Assembly (NCBI GenBank): GCA_030706665.1
Contig: JAUZOB010000111.1
Coordinates: forward strand, 1 to 9,749
Reading direction: 5' to 3'
Length of the DNA: 9,749 nucleotides
DNA from: Bacteroidota bacterium
GTDB taxonomy: Bacteria; Bacteroidota; Bacteroidia; Bacteroidales; Prolixibacteraceae
Each line of letters begins with the position of its first letter. The first letter of the stretch is position 1. A program made the position numbers and the translations under genes. This document shows, piece after piece, positions 1 to 6,813 of the stretch. The notes under the pieces were generated by a model. That model saw only the letters and a list, made by a program, of their open reading frames with translations, ran no database searches and was not told the origin of the DNA.

Positions 1-233
1 ATCTTGAAGCTCATCGACATTTTCTTGACCGATACTATGCTTCTGGTCATTTTTTATGCTCTGGGCCACAGAATCCAAGAGTTGGCGGAGTTATCCTTTG
101 TAAAGCAAAAAACAGAGATGAAATAGATCCGATTATCAAAGAAGATCCATTCTTTGCAAACGGAGTTGCATCGTATGAAGTGATTGAATTTAATCCGAAC
201 AAAACCATTGATGCATTAAAAGGTATTATCTAA
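1..233 (+). CDS. YciI family protein, C-terminal part (5' end outside window)
   Basis: An open frame enters from the left edge (first full codon at position 3) and ends at TAA 231-233, giving 76 residues that begin LEAHRHFLDRYYASGHF. The pattern of a His-containing start, FLDRYYASGHFLCSGPQNPR, a VGGVILCKA strand, a DPFF segment and a final YEVIEFNP strand is that of YciI-like proteins (YCII-related domain), small ferredoxin-fold proteins usually of about 90-100 residues. Only some 20 residues, including the start, should therefore be missing. Family members are mostly of unknown function; a few act as dehalogenase-like or dimeric enzymes using a conserved His-Asp pair, and no specific substrate can be given here. 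The gene is followed by a long non-coding stretch and, 26 bases after the stop, by a nested inverted repeat that could form the end of its mRNA. The family call is confident; the function is unknown. Confidence 0.85.
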   Translation, partial: LEAHRHFLDRYYASGHFLCSGPQNPRVGGVILCKAKNRDEIDPIIKEDPFFANGVASYEVIEFNPNKTIDALKGII

Positions 234-676
234 ACCAAAACTGCACCTAATTTGTCTTACCATTCCTTTACCGTTGCGCTACCCTTCCATTACCACTTAG
301 GTAGAGAAAGGGTTGAGGAATGGTTATTCGTCAGTAAGAGAAATATGCCGGGCTAGAGGTTTTCCTATGCTTAAACTGAAATATTCCCCTAAGTGACTGT
401 ATTCAACTCAACAGACAATAAGTTCGCCTTTACCGAAGTCTGATAGATTTACCTTTCAGTTCTGAAATTGCATAAAGACAAGGGAATAAAAATCACTAAT
501 TGAATTTGTAAGAATATATTCATTAAGAGATATCCGTTTTTCCCCTCAAACTAAAGTGAATCTGATGGGATAGAATCTCTTCTTTCTATCCCGAACAGCT
601 AAAATTCAGGACTGAATCAATAATCTCAGATAGAATTTCGTTTAATCGAGAATAATCGTTCCGTTAGTATGGACAC
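234..676. other. Intergenic region without recognisable gene, rich in inverted repeats
   Basis: No open frame here resembles a known protein on either strand, and no tRNA or known RNA motif was recognised. The stretch does hold several inverted repeats: the nested one at 259-324, TTTCAG-TT-CTGAAA at 454-467, a 9-bp stem at 567-575/584-592 and ATTCAG-GA-CTGAAT at 604-617. A weaker pairing joins 382-388 to 482-488 around the second of these. They could be mRNA 3'-end structure, an unannotated RNA, or regulatory sites. Some may be chance in AT-rich DNA; the nested hairpin is the least likely to be. Confidence 0.5.
259..324 (+). repeat. Nested imperfect inverted repeat (candidate structured RNA element)
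   Basis: Three perfectly complementary segments nest inside one another. ACCATTCCT (259-267) pairs with AGGAATGGT (316-324), ACCCTT (281-286) with AAGGGT (308-313), and TACC (291-294) with GGTA (300-303), closing a 5-base loop. The internal loops are 13/2 and 4/4 bases. That makes 19 base pairs in 66 bases. No T-run follows on either strand, so it is not a classical terminator. It lies just after the YciI stop codon and may be a 3'-UTR structure, part of a non-coding RNA, or a relic of a palindromic repeat. The strand shown is an assumption. Confidence 0.5.
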
Positions 677-708
677 AAAAAAAGGCAGTGATTTCTCACT
701 GCCTTTTT
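677..708 (-). terminator. Rho-independent terminator of the carboxyltransferase gene (probably bidirectional)
   Basis: GGCAGTGA (684-691) and TCACTGCC (696-703) form a perfect 8-bp stem with a 4-base loop. A-run 677-683 and T-run 704-708 flank it, so both strands read as stem plus U-tract. It begins 20 bases after the stop codon of the minus-strand gene at 728-2443 and most simply ends that transcript. It may also stop rightward transcription coming from the YciI side. Confidence 0.88.
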
Positions 709-727
709 ATATCGTATAATCTAACTT

Positions 728-2443
728 TTAGTAGTTATAAAGACCGTTCATCAAACGTTCGCGTTTTTCTTCATCAGTAAGAGCTTCGTATTTACGACGT
801 TCTTCTTCAAAAGCTTTACGTTCTTCATCTTCGATTCTCTGTCTTTCAGCTGCTTCAGTATCCAATTTTGCTCTGTGAATTCTATCAAGTCTGTCTTTCA
901 AGAATTTAGATGCAACAACCGGGAACAACTCTAGAAGAAGCTCTTCTTTTTCATTCTGAGCAAGCTTAACATTTTCGCCATACTCAGGGAATGAAGGATT
1001 CGGTTGTTTCTGATAGTTGTCGGTATTGTAAGGAATTTCTTCGCGAGTACCGGCAATTTTCAGACGGAATTCAGGATCAATTGGAATTGGAGTCTTTCCG
1101 TAAGAACCTTTTACCAGGTTTACAAACTGAATTGATTTATTGGTATAGAAAGGAACCCCTTTCTTCTCGTCAATCACACAGTTTACAGCCTGAGCACCTA
1201 CAATCTGGCTTGAAGGAGTTACCAGCGGAGGACATCCTGCAGCCAAACGTACAGTTGGGATTACTTCCAATACTCTTGGCAGAAGCTCTTCAACTTTCAA
1301 CTGTTTCAGCTGAGCAAGCATGTTGGTATACATACCACCCGGAACTTCAGCAAATTTTACTTTTTCATTCGGTTCAGGGAAGTTGAAGTATCTTTCAATC
1401 TGATAGCAAGCATTCAGCAATTCTTCTTCATTGTCTGCTTTTGCATATTGGATTGCATCATCAAATAACTTATCGATGTTAGCAGGAAGCTTATCTTTCG
1501 TAATATCAAATTCGATAGGATAGATTTTGTAGCTATCGATATTTGCCATTTCAAGACGGATCGTCTTAAGCAATTTATTGATTTCAACAACCGGCTCCAA
1601 TTTTACATCAATTTGAATTCCCAGTTTCTGGCAGAACAAATAGATCAATTCGAAAGATGGAGCAGCAGGACCGCCTGAGAAGTTCAAAAGAGCAGTATCA
1701 AGGATATCTACTCCATTGATGATAGCCATCACAGCAGAAGCTAAACCGTATCCAGGAGTACAGTGTGTATGAAAATCTACTTTAATTTTCAGATTATCTT
1801 TCATGGCCTTAATGATCTTCCCGGCTTTAGTTGGATTAACCAATCCGGACATATCTTTCAGGGTAACCATGTCAGCCCCTAATTTTTCAAGCTCTTTTGC
1901 CATATTGACAAAATAGTCAATGGTAAAGATGTTTTTAGGGAGTCTTTTGCCTTTCAGCAAAGAAAGGAATCTTTCTTTACGACTGAACTTAGGATCGACT
2001 GTATAGCAAACTGCACAGTCAGCCATTCCGCCATGTGCTTTTACATATTTAATGGTACTCTTAATGTTGTTAGTATCATTCAATGCATCGAAAATACGCA
2101 TGATCGAAATACCAGACTCAACTGCATTACGATTAAAACCTTCGATAACTGATTCCGGATATGGATTATAACCGAAGAGGTTTCTACCTCTTGAGAGAGC
2201 TGTAAGATGAGAGATATTGCCAATCTCTTTCTTAATCTTCTCTAATCTTTCCCATGGATCTTCATTCAAATAACGCATAATGGAATCGGGGACTGCACCA
2301 CCCCATACTTCCATGGCATAAAAGCCTGCTTCTTTATAAAAAGGGATAACCCTCTCTAACTGTTCCTGTGTCATACGGGTCGCAAATAGTGATTGCTGCC
2401 CGTCTCTTAAAGTAACATCTCTGATTAAAAGCGTCTTTCCCAT
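728..2443 (-). CDS. Biotin-dependent carboxyltransferase subunit (pyruvate carboxylase subunit B / oxaloacetate decarboxylase alpha / transcarboxylase 5S type)
   Basis: This 571-residue cytosolic protein transfers a carboxyl group between carboxybiotin and pyruvate/oxaloacetate. The HMGL-like TIM barrel spans about residues 4-270. It has DVTLRDGQQS (9-18), the metal-binding HTH of DFHTHCT (His225, His227), and TLKDMSGL, whose Lys196 is the expected carbamylated ligand. The conserved carboxylase (PYC_OADA) domain follows at about 290-480, with PGGMYTN and TPSSQIVGAQAV. The C-terminus (about 515-571) is a very charged Glu/Arg/Lys helix, and there is no biotinyl domain and no MKM motif. The carrier must therefore be a separate protein, as with the 5S subunit of transcarboxylase; no biotin carboxylase or carrier gene lies in the window. 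Whether it makes or breaks down oxaloacetate cannot be told from the sequence. The start chosen is the first ATG (2441-2443): the frame opens 25 codons earlier only at a GTG, and family homology begins right after the ATG. It is probably monocistronic, ending at the terminator at 677-708. Confidence 0.93.
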   Translation of the reverse strand: MGKTLLIRDVTLRDGQQSLFATRMTQEQLERVIPFYKEAGFYAMEVWGGAVPDSIMRYLNEDPWERLEKIKKEIGNISHLTALSRGRNLFGYNPYPESVIEGFNRNAVESGISIMRIFDALNDTNNIKSTIKYVKAHGGMADCAVCYTVDPKFSRKERFLSLLKGKRLPKNIFTIDYFVNMAKELEKLGADMVTLKDMSGLVNPTKAGKIIKAMKDNLKIKVDFHTHCTPGYGLASAVMAIINGVDILDTALLNFSGGPAAPSFELIYLFCQKLGIQIDVKLEPVVEINKLLKTIRLEMANIDSYKIYPIEFDITKDKLPANIDKLFDDAIQYAKADNEEELLNACYQIERYFNFPEPNEKVKFAEVPGGMYTNMLAQLKQLKVEELLPRVLEVIPTVRLAAGCPPLVTPSSQIVGAQAVNCVIDEKKGVPFYTNKSIQFVNLVKGSYGKTPIPIDPEFRLKIAGTREEIPYNTDNYQKQPNPSFPEYGENVKLAQNEKEELLLELFPVVASKFLKDRLDRIHRAKLDTEAAERQRIEDEERKAFEEERRKYEALTDEEKRERLMNGLYNY

Positions 2444-2488
2444 AAAGCCAGTAATGATATAAATTGAATACGTTGTTTTTAGTTGTTG

Positions 2489-2496
2489 CAAAATTG
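2489..2496 (-). promoter_or_regulatory. Possible -7 element of the carboxyltransferase gene
   Basis: On the minus strand this reads CAATTTTG, one mismatch from the Bacteroidota -7 consensus TAnnTTTG, about 45 bases before the preferred ATG. No good TTTG -33 box is seen at the usual spacing. If used, transcription would start inside the GTG-led extension, which would support the ATG at 2441-2443. The evidence is weak. Confidence 0.22.
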
Positions 2497-2518
2497 GTGA
2501 AGTTTTTTCACTTTTCAC

Positions 2519-2905
2519 TTGATAAATGACATGTTAGAAAAAACAATTAACAATTTTTATTTATTTCTCTACCAAATCATTTTATTGTTCTAATATTTGT
2601 ATATCAACATGATAAGCCATCAGGAATAAAGACTTTTCAATTTATTCCCAATATTTCCTTCGTCAACTTTACTGTCATACAAAAAAAACACTAAATCACC
2701 GTCTATCAAAGAAAAATTGTAAATACCTTTCTTAAATGTGTAAAAAATTTTATTCGGTGCATGATTCGACAATCATATCAATCACAGAATATAAAATGAC
2801 AAGGGGAGCAAAGTCTGTAACTCGCTCCCCTTTTTATTATTGCAATTCCGGTTTAAGTCTAAAAACTGATTCGTTTGAGCCCTTTCATTCTAAAAATGAA
2901 AATGC
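2519..2905. other. Intergenic region between carboxyltransferase and beta-galactosidase genes
   Basis: This stretch is very AT-rich and has no convincing protein gene. It must carry the promoter of the leftward carboxyltransferase gene and the 3' end of the beta-galactosidase transcript. Visible structure is a 7-bp AT stem at 2883-2889/2895-2901 just past the beta-galactosidase stop, a small hairpin ATGATT-CGAC-AATCAT at 2761-2776, and the GC-rich hairpin at 2801-2832. The last two could belong to a small + strand RNA. Confidence 0.5.
2801..2836 (+). terminator. Terminator-like hairpin, best oriented on the + strand
   Basis: AAGGGGAGC (2801-2809) pairs perfectly with GCTCCCCTT (2824-2832) across a 14-base loop. 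On the + strand a T-tract (2831-2835) follows directly. On the minus strand the stem is followed only by TTGTCATTTTA, a poorer U-tract. No annotated + strand gene lies upstream, so it either ends an unrecognised rightward RNA or serves, less typically, as the 3' end of the leftward beta-galactosidase mRNA about 70 bases past its stop. Confidence 0.55.
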
Positions 2906-5900
2906 TTATTTTTTAGCTACCGGAGAAATCAGGAAATTAAAGCTATAATCTTGATAAGGCAAAAGATATTTTTGCAGAGGCCAGCTTCCCCAACTGTCAA
3001 TACAACCTAATCCCATCTGTTGCAAGTCGATGCTCACATTGGTAAGATCACGCTCATGCAACTCACCTGAATGACGTTGATGTTTTTCACTGCCATCATC
3101 AAGATCCGAAGTAAGGAAATGCAGTGCAGTTGCATTAAACAGCACATCTGATTGGAACATCAAACCGCGTCCGTCTATATCAACAACTTTCCACCAACGG
3201 ATATCAGTCTTATTCCCGGTTTCCTGCGGACGGACAAAGGGATAAAACTGGCTTGCTACAGTTTGATTGAAGATTCCTACAGGCGTACAGCTTTTTCTGT
3301 CCCAGTAATTTTCTACCGGACCTCTTCCGTAGTATTCAATTTTATTGAATGATTTCGGCATCGGCAACTGCATTCCGAAACGAACAAGATAAGGCATCTT
3401 CGTTGCATCAGCACTCTTGTCAACATTCAGGTTCTCAGAAACTAAAACCTGCCCGTTTTCATTGACTACATATTTCAGATTCAGGAGTGATTTAACATCC
3501 GGAAGCTCAAGTGTTGCATTTACTTCAACATTATTTCCCTGATATTCGGCCTTGAAGCTTTTAAGCACCTGATTTGATGAAGCATTTTTCCAGGCAACCA
3601 GTTTATTTTGTCTGCCTGCTCCGAAATCATTATCAGTAGGGCCTCTCCAGAAATTAGGTTTTAAAGCCGCTCCGTCTTTGATCAGATTGACTCCTTTTTG
3701 AGAGATCTGTTTGATCAATCCGGTTGTTTTATCAAACACAACACTTGATACATCACCACTTACCACAAGTTCATTGTCCGATTCGTTCATTTGAACTTTC
3801 TGTGTGCTCGGTGCGATATTCAAAGGCTGTACCGGAACTTCTTTAATGGTCATCTGATCCCAGGCAACTTCTTGTCCTGCAGGAAGCATATTGTACTCTG
3901 ATTTCAATTTATAAGTCACATTCAGGAATACTTCGCTGTTTTCTTCCGGAAGCGAGTAGCCCAAAGTAACTTCCTGAGTCTGATGTGGAGCTGTATTCAG
4001 ATTGTCAACTACTCCCTGACGAACAACTTTTCCGGTTGAAAGCAATTGCCATTCAAGGTAATAATTGCTTAAGTCAATATAGAAGTTTTCATTATAAATG
4101 CTGATTTTGCCGGTTGACGGGTCAACCAGTTTGGTCCAGATATTCTGATATTGTTTCCGAACTTCATAAGTATGAGGGTTAAGAACACGGTCCGGACCAA
4201 CCAATCCGTTACACATGAAGTTATTGTCTGAAGGCAACCCTTTTCCGTAATCTCCCCCATAAGCATAAAACATGTCACCTTGCTCATTGAACTTACGGAA
4301 TCCCTGATCTACGAAGTCCCAGATAAATCCACCCTGAAGTACCGGGTATTTACGAATGATATCCCAGTATTCTTTGAATCCACCTTCTGAGTTTCCCATG
4401 GCATGAGCGTACTCACACTGAATCAAAGGACGGTTCGTTTTGCTTTCTGCATATTTAATCATCCCTTCCGGACGATAATACATAGGGCAAAAGATATCAG
4501 TGTGATTCGTTAAACCAGCCTGTTCATACTGAACCGGGCGTGTTTTATCACGATTCTTTCCCCAGGCATAAGTCTTTTCAAAATTAGGACCGTCACCGGC
4601 TTCGTTTCCTAATGACCAGAAAATAATTGACGGGTAGTTTTTATCTCTTTCAACCATTCTTGAGAAACGTTCCATATGAGCAACATCCCATGCAGGATTT
4701 TTAGCAAGGGTCTTTTCACCATATCCCATCCCATGAGATTCGAGATCTGCTTCACCAACCATATACATACCGTACTTGCAGCATAATTCGTACAGGTAAG
4801 GATCGTTAGGATAATGGCAGGTACGAATTGCATTGATATTGCATTCCTTCATGACACGGATATCCTGTTCCATACGCTCGTGACTGATGAAAGTAGCAGA
4901 AAGCGGATCCATTTCATGACGGTTCACACCTTTGAACAGGATAGGTTGTCCATTGATCAGCACCTGAGAATTCTTCAGTTCTATTTTTCTGAAACCTACA
5001 ATCTGAGGAATGGATTCGATCACACTACCCTTGCTGTCTTTCAGAGTCAATATCAATTTGTAAAGATTCGGAGTTTCTGCAGTCCATTTGGCAGGATTCT
5101 CAACATTCAGACTTCCGGAAGCCTTCCCTTTATTGAAATTTAGAGTCTGAACGGCAACTTTTGCACCTTTAGAATCTAAAAGTTCAAGTTCTACAGCAGC
5201 AGTTTCAGCTTTATACAATTCAACATTGACTTTCAGAGATCCGTTTTGATAGTTTGCATCCAAATCAGGGATCACTTCATAATCACGAACATGAATCGGG
5301 TTGCGGGCTTCAAGCATCACATCGCGTGAGACACCCGAAATGCGCCACATATCCTGACATTCCAGGTAATTCCCGTCGCACCAGCGATAGGATTGAAATG
5401 CAATAACATTTTTACCTGGCTTTACATACTTCGTAATATTAAATTCTGCCGGCAACTTACTGTCTTCGCTATAGCCTACAAACTTCCCATTAATCCATAC
5501 ATACAAATTAGATCGTACGGCTCCGAATTGAATAAATACATCCTTCCCTTTCCAATTTTCCGGAAGAGTAACAATTCGGCGATAAGACCCTACGGGATTT
5601 AATTCGGTGGGAACATAAGGAGGGTTGGGCTGCATAATATGTTCGAACTCATAACTTGAGTTTGTGTAGATGGGATCCCCATATCCATTTACTTCCCAAA
5701 TTCCGGGAACCTGAAAATTATCCCATTTTGAATCATCATAGCCAGGTTTAAAGAAATTAGCCGGTTTCTCAGATTGTCTGGCAACCCATTTAAATTTCCA
5801 TGTTCCATTCAGATTCAGAAACAAGGATGATTTCTCCTTAGCTCCATCTAATGCAAGCTTTTTGCTTTCATATGCAAAAAAAGTTGCATGCATCGGTTCT

Positions 5901-6010
5901 CTATTGATCTGATTGACCTTTGGATTTTGCCATTCCTGATTCTGTGCAGAAACACCCGAACACATTAAAATGGCAAAAAGCGACATTAAATACATTTTTT
6001 CTCTTACCAT
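2906..6010 (-). CDS. Beta-galactosidase, glycoside hydrolase family 2 (LacZ-type), exported
   Basis: This 1034-residue retaining glycosidase hydrolyses terminal beta-galactosides and is close in length to E. coli LacZ. Residues 1-22 form a signal peptide (MYLMSLFAILMCSG core, V-S-A before Gln23). The preceding Cys17 lacks a good lipobox (Met at -1), so signal peptidase I cleavage and a periplasmic enzyme are inferred. Domain order is the LacZ one: sugar-binding jelly roll about 26-238 (GYGDPIYTN), Ig-like about 240-342, TIM barrel about 344-628, a further beta domain about 640-725 and the small-chain domain about 750-1030 (NFWRGPTDND, YYGRGPVENYWDR). The acid/base is Glu470 in WSLGNEAG; the nucleophile is Glu533 in QCEYAHAMGN. 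RHEMDP (364-369), RTCHYPNDP and EADLESHG match active-site segments. The start is an ATG; Met6 is an alternative that keeps the signal peptide. No susC/susD pair or other glycosidase is adjacent. The true substrate (lactose, mucin or plant galactan) cannot be read from the sequence. Confidence 0.97.
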   Translation of the reverse strand: MVREKMYLMSLFAILMCSGVSAQNQEWQNPKVNQINREPMHATFFAYESKKLALDGAKEKSSLFLNLNGTWKFKWVARQSEKPANFFKPGYDDSKWDNFQVPGIWEVNGYGDPIYTNSSYEFEHIMQPNPPYVPTELNPVGSYRRIVTLPENWKGKDVFIQFGAVRSNLYVWINGKFVGYSEDSKLPAEFNITKYVKPGKNVIAFQSYRWCDGNYLECQDMWRISGVSRDVMLEARNPIHVRDYEVIPDLDANYQNGSLKVNVELYKAETAAVELELLDSKGAKVAVQTLNFNKGKASGSLNVENPAKWTAETPNLYKLILTLKDSKGSVIESIPQIVGFRKIELKNSQVLINGQPILFKGVNRHEMDPLSATFISHERMEQDIRVMKECNINAIRTCHYPNDPYLYELCCKYGMYMVGEADLESHGMGYGEKTLAKNPAWDVAHMERFSRMVERDKNYPSIIFWSLGNEAGDGPNFEKTYAWGKNRDKTRPVQYEQAGLTNHTDIFCPMYYRPEGMIKYAESKTNRPLIQCEYAHAMGNSEGGFKEYWDIIRKYPVLQGGFIWDFVDQGFRKFNEQGDMFYAYGGDYGKGLPSDNNFMCNGLVGPDRVLNPHTYEVRKQYQNIWTKLVDPSTGKISIYNENFYIDLSNYYLEWQLLSTGKVVRQGVVDNLNTAPHQTQEVTLGYSLPEENSEVFLNVTYKLKSEYNMLPAGQEVAWDQMTIKEVPVQPLNIAPSTQKVQMNESDNELVVSGDVSSVVFDKTTGLIKQISQKGVNLIKDGAALKPNFWRGPTDNDFGAGRQNKLVAWKNASSNQVLKSFKAEYQGNNVEVNATLELPDVKSLLNLKYVVNENGQVLVSENLNVDKSADATKMPYLVRFGMQLPMPKSFNKIEYYGRGPVENYWDRKSCTPVGIFNQTVASQFYPFVRPQETGNKTDIRWWKVVDIDGRGLMFQSDVLFNATALHFLTSDLDDGSEKHQRHSGELHERDLTNVSIDLQQMGLGCIDSWGSWPLQKYLLPYQDYSFNFLISPVAKK

Positions 6011-6090
6011 GAAGTTGATATTTAGTTAATCGAAAGGTTTATGCTGCTAAAAGTAATAAGACTAAATGGAATTGCAATATACCCTACCAT

Positions 6091-6120
6091 CAAAATTATG
6101 CACCAAACACATATTAAACA
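6091..6120 (-). promoter_or_regulatory. Probable promoter of the beta-galactosidase gene
   Basis: Read on the minus strand, TAATTTTG (6091-6098) is an exact match to the Bacteroidota -7 consensus TAnnTTTG. An 18-base spacer separates it from TGTT (6117-6120), a partial match to the TTTG -33 box. The implied start site near 6085 would give a leader of roughly 75 bases before the ATG at 6008-6010. Confidence 0.42.
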
Positions 6121-6164
6121 CTCATATACTGACACTTAGATAAATTATTTTTCTTCATTTTTAT

Positions 6165-6185
6165 TTCATACTGGTATGAACTGGT
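6165..6185. promoter_or_regulatory. Candidate regulator-binding palindrome upstream of beta-galactosidase
   Basis: TTCATAC-TG-GTATGAA (6165-6180) is a perfect 7-bp inverted repeat with a 2-base centre. CTGGT inside it (6171-6175) is repeated directly at 6181-6185. It lies about 75 bp upstream of the predicted -7 box, a position more typical of an activator than of a repressor. The regulator is unknown. Confidence 0.33.
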
Positions 6186-6522
6186 TGGTACATAAAAGAA
6201 GGATTCGATGAGTAGTTTTCAGAAGTTAACGGAATAATGCCGCTTCCTAAAAATATTCGGATGAACATCAGCTTGGTTTTCAGTCAATTTAAATTTTCCG
6301 GAGAGATTAAGAAACAAGTGAATTAGGAAAATGGATGAAGAGTCCCGAAAAGCCTGTCTGAAGTATTATAAAATAAAAATATTCTACGAAGAAAAGGCAA
6401 TGACAATGCTAACAGATCAACGATACGGTTTGCTACCGATTACATTAAACCTTTTACAAAAGATACCGATAATACCTGTGGATCAACCTACTTAAAGAAT
6501 CACAAAATAATGATGCAGCGTT

Positions 6523-6813
6523 TTATCTCAAAATGACTTCATCGATCACATCTCCGCCTACATGTTGATTAAGGGATTGACGAATCTGTTCTCGCATCAT
6601 AAAAAGCTCTTGCCGTATAACAGAAGAACGTAAATAAATAAACAAGATGCGATTATGGATGTAAATCTTAGAGGTAGACAGAGCGATTGTCCTTCCCATA
6701 ATTGTTTCCCAGGAGCTGACAAGATCGGCTTCTTTCAACCGATTATCGATATGATTTTCTTTCAGATATTCCTGAACGACATCACTCAACTTTAAGATTT
6801 TACTTTTCCTCAT
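6523..6813 (-). CDS. DUF721 (DciA-like) domain protein
   Basis: This 96-residue protein (MRKSKILKLSDVVQEYL...) matches the DUF721 family in order. It has an N-terminal helix with a VVQEYLKENHID stretch, then the signature VSSWETIMGRTIALSTSKIYIHNRILFIYLRSSVIRQELFMMREQI (about 33-78), and a short C-terminal segment ending in a strand-like VIDEVILR. DUF721 includes DciA, the helicase-operating protein that replaces DnaC/DnaI in most bacteria and interacts with DnaB; the short Bacteroidota members contain little beyond that core domain. A role in replication is therefore inferred from family and context, not shown. Its ATG overlaps the recF stop by 4 nt (ATGA), so the two are transcribed together and probably translationally coupled. 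No terminator was recognised in the bases following its stop. The family call is secure; the molecular role in this organism is less so. Confidence 0.9.
   Translation of the reverse strand: MRKSKILKLSDVVQEYLKENHIDNRLKEADLVSSWETIMGRTIALSTSKIYIHNRILFIYLRSSVIRQELFMMREQIRQSLNQHVGGDVIDEVILR

Larger units (their letters stand above)
6011..6522. other. Intergenic region upstream of beta-galactosidase
   Basis: The left third holds the likely promoter (6091-6120) and a palindrome (6165-6180) for the leftward beta-galactosidase gene. The right part, about 6186-6522, follows the end of the DUF721 gene. It has no clear terminator and no recognised gene. The longest ATG-led frame noticed there runs 6331-6495 on the + strand (54 residues, MDEESRKACLKYYKIK...), preceded by AGGAAA. 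It resembles nothing I know, and chance is the likelier explanation. Confidence 0.5.

Noticed and set aside
259..324. The nested hairpin considered as an integron attC site or an IS end
   Set aside because: It has no GTTRRRY/RYYYAAC core boxes, no transposase, no target-site duplication and no gene-cassette context.
991..1386. A 131-codon open frame on the + strand inside the carboxyltransferase gene
   Set aside because: It lies wholly antisense to a gene with intact family motifs, has no recognisable domain and no promoter or start context.
2736..2948. A 70-codon + strand frame that spans the GC-rich hairpin and runs into the beta-galactosidase 3' end
   Set aside because: It reads straight through a terminator-like hairpin, has no similarity to known proteins and overlaps a real gene. 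A non-coding RNA fits the same region better.
4814..5143. A 109-codon + strand frame inside the beta-galactosidase gene
   Set aside because: It is antisense to the conserved TIM-barrel coding sequence and shows no domain of its own.
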